DNA from: Hyphomicrobiales bacterium
Lineage (GTDB): Bacteria; Pseudomonadota; Alphaproteobacteria; Rhizobiales; JAJFHC01
DNA: 23,292 nucleotides
Direction: 5' to 3'
NCBI GenBank assembly: GCA_021775835.1
Contig: JAJFHC010000252.1
Coordinates: forward strand, 1 to 23,292
A program made the position numbers and the translations under genes. This document shows, one piece after another, positions 15,701-22,697 of this stretch (its first letter is position 1; each line of letters opens with the position of its first letter). A model generated the notes under the pieces. The model was not told the origin of the DNA and made no database searches. It saw only the letters and a list, made by a program, of their open reading frames with translations.

Positions 15701-16522
15701 CTATTTTGTGTTGCTTCCGGGTTTTGACGCGAACCAGTAAATGGTCACCAGTACCAGCGAGATCGCGAACAAGACGCTTGAAACGGCGTTGACCTCAGGC
15801 GTAATACCCTGGCGGATCATGCCGTAGATATAGACGGGCAGCGTGGTCGTGCCCGCCGTCGACACCATCAGTGAGATGATGAAATCGTCGAGTGAAATCA
15901 CGAATGAAAGTGTAGCTCCCGCAACAATTCCGGGCATCAGCAGCGGCAGCGTGACATATCGGAACGCTCCCCATTCCGATGCGTAGAGATCGCAGGCCGC
16001 CTGTTCCAGTGTCGTGTCCATGCCTTCGAGCCGCGCCCTGATCGGCATGAAAGCAAACGGGATGCAGAAGACTGTGTGGACAATGATCAGATTGCCGATA
16101 CCAAACGAAATGCCGATTGCCGCAAAGAACATCAGGGTAGCAACCGCCGTCACGATTTCTGGCACGATCAGCGGCAGGGTAATCAAGCCCATGGAGGCCG
16201 TCTTGCCACGGAAATTGCCGCCGCGGGCAAGCGCCAGGGCACCGGCTGTCGCAATCATAGTCGCGAACACGGTCGCAACCGTTGCCACGATCAGCGAGTT
16301 CCACGCAGCCGACAGGATTGCCTCGTTGTTGAAGACCTTACCGTACCAGCCAATGCCGAATCCCTTCCACACCATCGACCGCGTGCCGGAATTGAACGAA
16401 TAGAACACCAGGACGACGATCGGTATGTAGAGGAACGCGTAAAACAGCACGGTAACGATCGAGAGGCTCGGGAAGTGTGCAACCGCTCCGGCACCGCCTT
16501 TGCGTTTTCGGCCCGCGGTCAT
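15701..16522 (-). CDS. potI: Polyamine ABC transporter permease, PotI/PotC type
   Basis: Inner-membrane permease subunit of an ABC importer; 273 residues from the ATG at 16522. The open frame continues far upstream, but that part is antisense-like shadow of potH, and the ATG overlaps the potH stop as ATGA. About six membrane helices are visible, beginning SLSIVTVLFYAFLYIPIVVLVF. The ABC-contact EAA loop reads EQAACDLYASEWGAFRYVTLPLLMPGIVAG, followed by SLDDFIISLMVSTAGTTTLPVYIYGMIRQG, the typical PotI/PotC C-terminal segment. It pairs with PotH to form the channel. Confidence 0.92.
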   Translation of the reverse strand: MTAGRKRKGGAGAVAHFPSLSIVTVLFYAFLYIPIVVLVFYSFNSGTRSMVWKGFGIGWYGKVFNNEAILSAAWNSLIVATVATVFATMIATAGALALARGGNFRGKTASMGLITLPLIVPEIVTAVATLMFFAAIGISFGIGNLIIVHTVFCIPFAFMPIRARLEGMDTTLEQAACDLYASEWGAFRYVTLPLLMPGIVAGATLSFVISLDDFIISLMVSTAGTTTLPVYIYGMIRQGITPEVNAVSSVLFAISLVLVTIYWFASKPGSNTK

Positions 16523-17424
16523 GACTCCGCTCCCTTGCTGTCCGGCTTGTTGATCCGGGCATAGAGCATCATGTTTGTGACAACGAAAAGCAGCAGGATG
16601 ATTGCGATCGCCGAACCGAAAGGCCAGTTCCTGGCGGTGGCAAACTGGAACTGAACCAGGCTGCCAAGCATCAGGTTCTTGGCACCACCAAGCAGATCGA
16701 CCGTAATGAAGTTCCCGACACAAGGGATGAAAACAAGGATCGCGCCGGCGGCAATGCCGGGCAATGTCAACGGCACGACCACATGCCGGATCGCTGTCCA
16801 TTTATTGGCATAGAGATCGGCGGCCGCTTCCACCAGCCGGAAGTCCAGCTTCTCTAGACTGGCGTAGATCGGCAGCACCATGAGCGGCAGATAGGTGTAG
16901 GTCAGGCCAAGGATAACGGCATAAGGCGTATAGAGCAGCCCGAGGGAATCGTCGGGGCCGAAGATGCCGACAAACCTGAAAGGCGCGTCCAGTATGCCTC
17001 CCCGGCCAAGGATCAGAAGCCAGGCAAATGTGCGAATGAGCAGGTTCGTCCAGAAAGGAATGGTGATCAGAAAGATCAGCAGGTTTCTGCGCCGCTCGGG
17101 TTGGCGAACAATGTAATAGGCGACCGGAAACCCGATCAGGACTGTGGCAACCGTCGCCACAAGCGCCAGCAACAAGGATCTGAAAATGATGTTCAGGTAT
17201 GACGCGTCAAACTGCAATACGTCGTCAAAATCACGCTCGAACAGAATCTGCTGATAGGCCGCAGTCGTGAAATTGGGATGAACGCCGCCATAAACGTTCT
17301 GCTCCATGAAGGAAATGACCAGCATGATGCACAGCGGCACCGCCATGAAGACAGCAATCACCAGGTAAGTCGGGCTCAGTGCCAGCCAACGCGCCCGGCT
17401 GCTCTTTTCAAAAGCTGAACTCAT
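16519..17424 (-). CDS. potH: Polyamine ABC transporter permease, PotH/PotB type
   Basis: Inner-membrane permease partner of PotI; 301 residues. Predicted helices start at LSPTYLVIAVFMAVPLCIML and continue through the family segments ALVATVATVLIGFPVAYYIV, NLLIFLITIPFWTNLLIRTF and YTPYAVILGLTYTYLPLMVLPIY. The EAA loop is EAAADLYANKWTAIRHVVVPLTLPGIAAG, and the following FIPCVGNFITVDLLGGAKNLM is characteristic of PotH/PotB. The ATG overlaps the potG stop by four bases and the stop overlaps the potI start by four bases, so all three are translationally coupled. Confidence 0.93.
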   Translation of the reverse strand: MSSAFEKSSRARWLALSPTYLVIAVFMAVPLCIMLVISFMEQNVYGGVHPNFTTAAYQQILFERDFDDVLQFDASYLNIIFRSLLLALVATVATVLIGFPVAYYIVRQPERRRNLLIFLITIPFWTNLLIRTFAWLLILGRGGILDAPFRFVGIFGPDDSLGLLYTPYAVILGLTYTYLPLMVLPIYASLEKLDFRLVEAAADLYANKWTAIRHVVVPLTLPGIAAGAILVFIPCVGNFITVDLLGGAKNLMLGSLVQFQFATARNWPFGSAIAIILLLFVVTNMMLYARINKPDSKGAES

Positions 17425-18521
17425 GATGTCAGCACCGCAATCGACTCCGGCGCAAAATCGACACCGATCGTATCGCCCACATTCATGTCGTGTTGACCGC
17501 GGCCTTCCTGATTGGAGTGATGTGTTATCAGTTTGGCACCGTCACTGAGTTCCAGGGTGTAGATCGAGGCTTGCCCCAGAAACGTCTTGTTGGTGATCTT
17601 CGCTGGCACGATGCCCGTACCGCCGGCGGACAGCACAACGTTCTCAGGACGGATGTTCAGGGTGACATTCGCGCCGTCCTCAAGCTCAATGTTTTGCTTC
17701 ACATTGAAGGCGACACCGCCGGCTGTTTTGAAGCCAGTATGATCCGCTCCCCTGGAAACCGCCGTTACATCGATCAGGTTTGTGTCCCCGATGAAGTCGG
17801 CGACAAATCGGTTTGAAGGCCGCTTGTAGATATCTTCCGGCGAGCCGATCTGCTGAACTTCACCGTTAGACATGACCGCTATCCGGTCACTCATGGACAG
17901 CGCCTCGTCCTGATCGTGTGTCACGAAAACGAAGGTAATACCGGTCTCACGCTGCAGTCTTTGCAGTTCGTCGCGCATGGCCTGGCGCAACTTCAGATCA
18001 AGCGCCGACAGAGGTTCATCCAACAGCAAGACTTTCGGATGCGGCGCCAGCGCCCGGGCCAGAGCCACCCGCTGCATTTGTCCGCCGGACATCTGCGTCG
18101 TCCGGCGATCGCCAAACTCCTCCATATGAACGAGCGCCAACATGTCCCGAACCGTTTTGTCGACTTCTTCTTTTGGTTTACCCAGACGTTGAAGCCCGAA
18201 CGCAATGTTCTCGCGTACGGTCATGTGGGGAAAAAGGGCGTAGTGCTGAAAAACCGTGTTCACCGGTCGCTGGTGCGGGGCGAGATCCTCGATCTCCTCG
18301 CCATACAGAAAGATCGCGCCTTCCGTGACTTCCTCAAATCCAGCGAACAGCCTCAGCAAAGTTGTCTTGCCGCACCCCGATGGGCCCAGAAGCGTGAAAA
18401 ACTCGTTGTGTCGAATATCGAGAGAGACCCGTTTCAAGGCCGTGACACCGTCCGGCGGCGTTCCGTAAACTTTTACGACATCACGCACTTCCAGTGCATT
18501 TTGTGACTGGTTCTCTACCAA
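17421..18521 (-). CDS. potG: Polyamine ABC transporter ATP-binding protein, PotG/PotA type
   Basis: Cytoplasmic ATPase that powers the importer. Walker A GPSGCGKTT (46-54), Q-loop region FQHYALFPHMTV, signature MSGGQMQRVALARAL (144 onward), Walker B VLLLDEP (164-170) and switch histidine in FVTHDQDEAL are all present. A C-terminal TOBE-type regulatory domain (about 270-366) follows. I place the start at the TTG at 18521 because GGGGAGG lies five bases before it. The frame also opens upstream at a GTG (18572) that has no ribosome-binding site and adds 17 residues absent from the family. The 366-residue result is a normal length. First gene of the transporter operon; inverted repeats lie just upstream. 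Confidence 0.92.
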   Translation of the reverse strand: MVENQSQNALEVRDVVKVYGTPPDGVTALKRVSLDIRHNEFFTLLGPSGCGKTTLLRLFAGFEEVTEGAIFLYGEEIEDLAPHQRPVNTVFQHYALFPHMTVRENIAFGLQRLGKPKEEVDKTVRDMLALVHMEEFGDRRTTQMSGGQMQRVALARALAPHPKVLLLDEPLSALDLKLRQAMRDELQRLQRETGITFVFVTHDQDEALSMSDRIAVMSNGEVQQIGSPEDIYKRPSNRFVADFIGDTNLIDVTAVSRGADHTGFKTAGGVAFNVKQNIELEDGANVTLNIRPENVVLSAGGTGIVPAKITNKTFLGQASIYTLELSDGAKLITHHSNQEGRGQHDMNVGDTIGVDFAPESIAVLTS

Positions 18522-18563
18522 CGTAACCTCCCCAAAAGTCCGGAATGTGCATACAGACCGTCC

Positions 18564-18623
18564 TATTCTCACAGAATAAGACTGGCCATGAATTTAATAA
18601 ATTATTGTTTCACAACTCATGGC
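18564..18623 (-). promoter_or_regulatory. Probable operator region upstream of potG
   Basis: Two inverted repeats close together in an AT-rich stretch: TATTCT-CAC-AGAATA (18564-18578) and GCCATGA-N25-TCATGGC (18585-18591 and 18617-18623). They lie 43-102 bases upstream of the potG start and downstream of the luxR-type gene on the same strand, where the operon promoter is expected. The AT-rich spacer of the wider repeat could hold promoter elements. No exact -35/-10 pair is convincing. Confidence 0.4.
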
Positions 18624-18803
18624 TTCGGTTTTTTCGATGCACAAGCCTGTTCTGTCCCCCCTGGCCGCCCAGTGCGTCCAATAGTTCTACAAATGAGGAT
18701 TCAAGACCGTCGACGTATGATCATGAAACACGGCGGTGGGAACAATATGGCATTTCGCATAGATGCCGAGAAATCTGTCGACGCCGTTGGTCTGGAGAGA
18801 CTT

Positions 18804-19670
18804 CTAAACTCGTGCCGTCGGTGGTGCAGACAAGCCCATCAGCTGTTCCAGGAACAGCGAAGAGAGTTCCGCCTGGCTACCCACATTCATTTTCCGGTAA
18901 ACGTTGGAACGATGGATGCTGATCGTTCCCGGCGACAGATCGAGCAGACGTGCCATGGATTTTGCGGAATGGCCTCGAAGAAGACATTGGGCAATCTCCG
19001 CCTCACGTTCTGTCAAATGGTTCTCGCCGAATTGTTCAAGCGTATCGCTGACCTGTTTATGCAAGGCTCTCCGATTGGACAAGTCTGGCGCACTGGACGA
19101 CTTCACGCTTGAAAAGTGTTTTGAAAACAACGATGTCGTCAACTTTTCCAGATCGGTCATGACGTTAATGACCCGTTCAAGCTGATCATCGTGAGCGTCT
19201 TCGATCAAAATGGAAAGATGGACACAAACCTCGTCATTGATCTGGTGAAGGCTGCCAACCTCATTGTTGGCACCAATCTGACGAAAATAGCTGCTGTAAA
19301 CCCGGGTCCTCTCATGCAAGTCAAGTTGATCGACTGACACGTGAATCACACCGCGCCGGTTCGACGCTTTGTAAAGATTGTAGATCGGATCGAGCAGATA
19401 TACCCCACTCAGATATCTCTTTAAATCTGAGTCATAATCCTCTGTTCCATAAGTATAAATGACGCGAGGTTGCAGTTCAGCGCGAAATTCGATCAACCCT
19501 ATGGAGTGAGCTGGTATCCATTGAGTAACGAATTCAGCAAACCGCTTCGGAAAGTCGAGGTCACCGATGTGATCAAGGAGCCCAGCGATTTGGTCAAAAA
19601 ACAGGCCTCTGTTGTCCTTGATACGCTTGACCATTGCCGCCCTGTCCGATTGACGCCTGCGGGAAAGCAT
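18804..19670 (-). CDS. LuxR-family transcriptional regulator
   Basis: 288 residues from the ATG at 19670, preferred over an in-frame TTG 14 codons upstream because GGGAGG precedes it. The C-terminal LuxR helix-turn-helix is clear (about 219-275): LTEREAEIAQCLLRGHSAKSM ending before ARLLDLSPGTISIHRSNVYRKMNV. The N-terminal 200 residues are not a receiver domain (no phospho-acceptor Asp pattern), and I do not see the conserved Trp/Tyr/Asp set of acyl-homoserine-lactone receptors. They may be a GAF/PAS-like ligand sensor; an amine or polyamine ligand would make sense. It lies between the aminotransferase and the transporter operon, all on the minus strand, making it the obvious candidate regulator of the island. 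Direct evidence for its targets is lacking. Confidence 0.85.
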   Translation of the reverse strand: MLSRRRQSDRAAMVKRIKDNRGLFFDQIAGLLDHIGDLDFPKRFAEFVTQWIPAHSIGLIEFRAELQPRVIYTYGTEDYDSDLKRYLSGVYLLDPIYNLYKASNRRGVIHVSVDQLDLHERTRVYSSYFRQIGANNEVGSLHQINDEVCVHLSILIEDAHDDQLERVINVMTDLEKLTTSLFSKHFSSVKSSSAPDLSNRRALHKQVSDTLEQFGENHLTEREAEIAQCLLRGHSAKSMARLLDLSPGTISIHRSNVYRKMNVGSQAELSSLFLEQLMGLSAPPTARV

Positions 19671-19773
19671 CTCTCGGCCTCCCGCATGACGCGGCAATCG
19701 TAAACTAGGCAACCTTTGTTCGGCAATTACAAACGGTCCGGGCCAGAAACCCGGTTAGACACGGACAAATGCC

Positions 19774-21192
19774 TTAGGCTGGTCTTGTCCACTCACCGCT
19801 CTCAACCAGATCGTCCATGACCGCACGAATGCCCTTACCCAGGGTTGCGACGACGAAATCGACATCATCTTTGGTCATGACCAGAGGCGGCGACATCACG
19901 TTCAGATGGCCGATCGGGCGAACCATGAGGCCCATTTCATCGCATTTGTCCGCAATACGTTTGCCAATGTTGACGGAATCAGGGAACAATTCCTTGGTTT
20001 CCTTGTTGGCGACGTTTTCGATGCACATCATCAGTTTGCGGCCGCGTACATCGCCGACGATTTCGATGTCACGCAGGGATTGAAGCTGGGTTTCGAAGTA
20101 ACTGCCGACATCCTTGGCATGGTCAAGAATGTTTTCCCGTTCCATGATTTCAATGTTTTTGAGCGCTGCTGCACAACAGACCGGATGACCGGAATAGGTG
20201 AAACCGCTGGTGTACATCCGGTCCGGGTCGCCTTTGGAGATCGCGTCGTGAATCCGGTCGCTGTAGATCATGGCACCAATTGGCAGGTAGCCTGACGACA
20301 GCCCCTTGGCCGATGTGATGATGTCGGGAACAATGCCGAATTCGCTTTCGGAAGCGAACCAATGGCCAAGCCGGCCAAATCCGGTGACCACTTCATCGGA
20401 CACATAAAGCACGTCGTGTTTCTGGCAAACATCCCATGTGCGCTTGTGATAACCCTCAGGCGGCACGATCACCCCACCGGCGCCCATCACCGGTTCGGCA
20501 AAGAAGGCGCCAACGCGCTCCGGTCCGATTTCCATGATTTTCTGATCGAGTTCATCCACAAGAAAGTCCAGAAACTCCGCTTCCGACATGCCTTCCGGCG
20601 CGCGGTAGAAAGATGGATAGGACACGTGGTGGATGGTGTCGGTGATGTACTTGAATTCAGGCGCACGGTCGGCCTTCTTGTTGCCGATGGACATGCTGGC
20701 ATAGGTCGAACCGTGATATCCCCCCTTCCGTGCAATCACATGACACTTGTCGGGCATGCCGCGGCAACTGTTGTAGAACTGGATCATCCGGAAAGCCGAG
20801 TCCACAGCGGTCGAACCACCGGTCGTAAACATGACCCGGTTGAGATCGCCCGGGGCCAGTTCGGCAAGCTTTGCCGAAAGCAGCGCTGCGGGTGAGGTCG
20901 TCATATCTGTGAAGGGACTGGCATAGGCGAGCTTCTTCACCTGTTCGGCAATCGCATCCGCCATTTCTTCCCGGCCCTGTCCGATGTTCGTGCACCATAG
21001 ACCGCCGATCGCATCAAAATACTTCTGGCCGTTGACGTCTTGAACCGTGCAGCCCTCACCGCTCTCGATAATCAGCGCACCTGTATCCTTGAAGCTGTCG
21101 AAATGGACCCACGGGTGAAGGTTGTGACGTTTGTCCAATTCCCAGGTTTCCTGTCCTGCGTCGTTGGATCCGCTGAAGGCTGCATGTGACAT
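19774..21192 (-). CDS. Class III pyridoxal-phosphate aminotransferase, putrescine/omega-amine type
   Basis: Moves a terminal amino group from an amine or omega-amino acid to a keto acid, usually pyruvate. 472 residues, full length. PLP-binding Lys296 lies in TSAKGLSSGY, Asp266 in YVSDEVVTGFGR, and the phosphate-cup motifs GGSTAVDSA and GYHGST are present. The N-terminal HNLHPWVHFDSFKDTGALIIESGEG and the Trp66/Cys67 segment GLWCTNIGQGREE resemble putrescine-pyruvate (SpuC-like) and other omega-transaminases. The start ATG follows a GGTAGGG motif. It reads towards the LuxR-type gene 103 bases away, while a deacylase gene is divergent on the other side. Polyamine specificity is inferred from the neighbouring Pot-type transporter. 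Beta-alanine or taurine-type substrates remain possible. Confidence 0.88.
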   Translation of the reverse strand: MSHAAFSGSNDAGQETWELDKRHNLHPWVHFDSFKDTGALIIESGEGCTVQDVNGQKYFDAIGGLWCTNIGQGREEMADAIAEQVKKLAYASPFTDMTTSPAALLSAKLAELAPGDLNRVMFTTGGSTAVDSAFRMIQFYNSCRGMPDKCHVIARKGGYHGSTYASMSIGNKKADRAPEFKYITDTIHHVSYPSFYRAPEGMSEAEFLDFLVDELDQKIMEIGPERVGAFFAEPVMGAGGVIVPPEGYHKRTWDVCQKHDVLYVSDEVVTGFGRLGHWFASESEFGIVPDIITSAKGLSSGYLPIGAMIYSDRIHDAISKGDPDRMYTSGFTYSGHPVCCAAALKNIEIMERENILDHAKDVGSYFETQLQSLRDIEIVGDVRGRKLMMCIENVANKETKELFPDSVNIGKRIADKCDEMGLMVRPIGHLNVMSPPLVMTKDDVDFVVATLGKGIRAVMDDLVESGEWTRPA

Positions 21193-21283
21193 CGATTGGC
21201 CCTACCTGCTCGGTTACGTCGGCATCCGGCACCATGCCGGGCGACTCAAATTTCTGAACGGTTACTCATTATGAAGAACCATT

Positions 21284-21299
21284 TTGAATCAACATTCAA
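21284..21299. promoter_or_regulatory. Palindrome in the divergent promoter region
   Basis: TTGAAT-CAAC-ATTCAA, a perfect palindrome with 6-base arms and 4-base spacer, with a further GAAT at 21303-21306. It lies 92 bases upstream of the aminotransferase start and about 150 bases upstream of the M20 deacylase start, in the AT-rich centre of the 259-base divergent gap. It is a good position for a shared regulator site; no regulator can be assigned. Confidence 0.4.
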
Positions 21300-21451
21300 T
21301 ATGAATCGCTGGCACCGGGCAATAGTGCGTTTCGCATAGACCATTCGTCGCGAACCGCTTCAGACAATCCTACCTGCCGGTTTATTCAGCCAAATCACTG
21401 GTTCGACATAACAAAATTGCGGACAGAGGCGCTTTCTGCAAGATTGTCGTC

Positions 21452-22618
21452 ATGTCCATCTCGTCGCTCGAAAAATCCACCGAACTTCTTTCCAAACTGA
21501 TTGCCTTTCCCACCGTTAGCCGGGACAGCAATCTCGACCTCATCGGCTACATCGAAACCTATTTGTCCGGTTTTGGCGTCAGGAGCCGTCTGGTTCACAA
21601 CGCCGAACATACCAAGGCAAACCTGTACGCAACGCTTGGACCTGACGATGCGCCAGGCGTCATGTTGTCTGGCCATACCGATGTGGTGCCCGTCGAGGGC
21701 CAGGACTGGACCTCGGATCCCTTTGCCCTGAAACAGGCGGGCGGGCGTCTTTTCGGACGCGGCACGGCAGACATGAAAGGTTTCATTGCCTGCGTTCTCG
21801 CCCTCGTGGAACGGCTGGATCACGACCGACTTGAAACACCAATTCACCTGGCTTTCAGCTACGACGAGGAGATCGGTTGTGTCGGTGTTCGCCGCCTGAT
21901 CGACATTTTGGAGAAAGCACCTGTCCGGCCGCGGTTCTGCATCATCGGAGAACCAACGTCCATGCAGCTGGTGGTCGCCCATAAAGGCAAGACGGCCGGG
22001 CGTGTTACCTGTATCGGCCGGGAATGCCATTCAAGCCTGGCGCCCGAAGGCTTGAACGCGATCTATCTGGCACAAGACATGATTTCAGCCTTCCGGGCCG
22101 TCCAGGACACGATCATCCGAACCGGGATCCATGACGATGCCTATGACGTCGCCTACACAACGCTCCACGTAGGCGTTATTGCCGGCGGCACCGCCTTGAA
22201 CATTGTACCGAACCACTGTCATTTTGATTTTGAGATCCGTCATCTGCCACTCGATTCTGCCTCCGATCTCCTCGTGCAACTCCGCGCCGAGGCCACGCGC
22301 ATCGTGGCCCCTCATCTGAAACAGTTTCCGGACGCGTCGATCGAATTGTCCGTGGTCAACAGCTATCCGTCCCTGGACACAGCCCCTGAAAGCGAAGTGG
22401 TGCGTTTTGTGGAATCGTTGACCGGCGCCAACACGACAGCAAAGATAACGTTTGGAACCGAAGGCGGCTTGTTTTCTGAGCGGCTCGGCATCGAGACCGT
22501 TGTCCTTGGACCCGGCAACATCGTTCAGGCCCATAAGCCCGACGAGTTCATTGCCATTGATCAGCTTGAGCAGTGCAATACATTCCTCGACCGGCTGGGC
22601 GCTGCCCTTTCCAGATAA
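21452..22618 (+). CDS. argE: M20 family deacylase, acetylornithine deacetylase (ArgE) type
   Basis: Di-zinc hydrolase that removes an N-acyl group, in ArgE from N-acetylornithine to give ornithine. 388 residues, cytoplasmic. Metal-site residues are His75 and Asp77 (SGHTDVVP), bridging Asp107 (GRGTADMKGF), general base Glu139 with Glu140 (YDEEIG), Glu167 (GEPT) and a C-terminal histidine in QAHKPDEF. The GQDWTSDPF and LFGRGTADMKGF wording is typical of ArgE rather than DapE. It is divergent from the aminotransferase of the amine island, so it may be a catabolic paralogue acting on another N-acyl amine or amino acid and not the arginine-biosynthesis enzyme. The ATG has no strong ribosome-binding site. 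Confidence 0.82.
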   Translation: MSISSLEKSTELLSKLIAFPTVSRDSNLDLIGYIETYLSGFGVRSRLVHNAEHTKANLYATLGPDDAPGVMLSGHTDVVPVEGQDWTSDPFALKQAGGRLFGRGTADMKGFIACVLALVERLDHDRLETPIHLAFSYDEEIGCVGVRRLIDILEKAPVRPRFCIIGEPTSMQLVVAHKGKTAGRVTCIGRECHSSLAPEGLNAIYLAQDMISAFRAVQDTIIRTGIHDDAYDVAYTTLHVGVIAGGTALNIVPNHCHFDFEIRHLPLDSASDLLVQLRAEATRIVAPHLKQFPDASIELSVVNSYPSLDTAPESEVVRFVESLTGANTTAKITFGTEGGLFSERLGIETVVLGPGNIVQAHKPDEFIAIDQLEQCNTFLDRLGAALSR

Positions 22619-22697
22619 GGCACAGGAAACGGGTGGATTTTCGCGCCTGGCCCGCCACATCCTGAGGTGAAACGACCCCTGACAGGAGCATCCAGGA

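Noticed and set aside
16523..16801. 93-codon upstream extension of potI
   Set aside because: It is an alternate frame of potH; the real start overlaps the potH stop as ATGA.
19738..19754. Hairpin ccggg/cccgg after the aminotransferase stop as terminator
   Set aside because: Five base pairs, a poor T tract, and a competing pairing with a nearby CGGAC; too weak to list as a feature.
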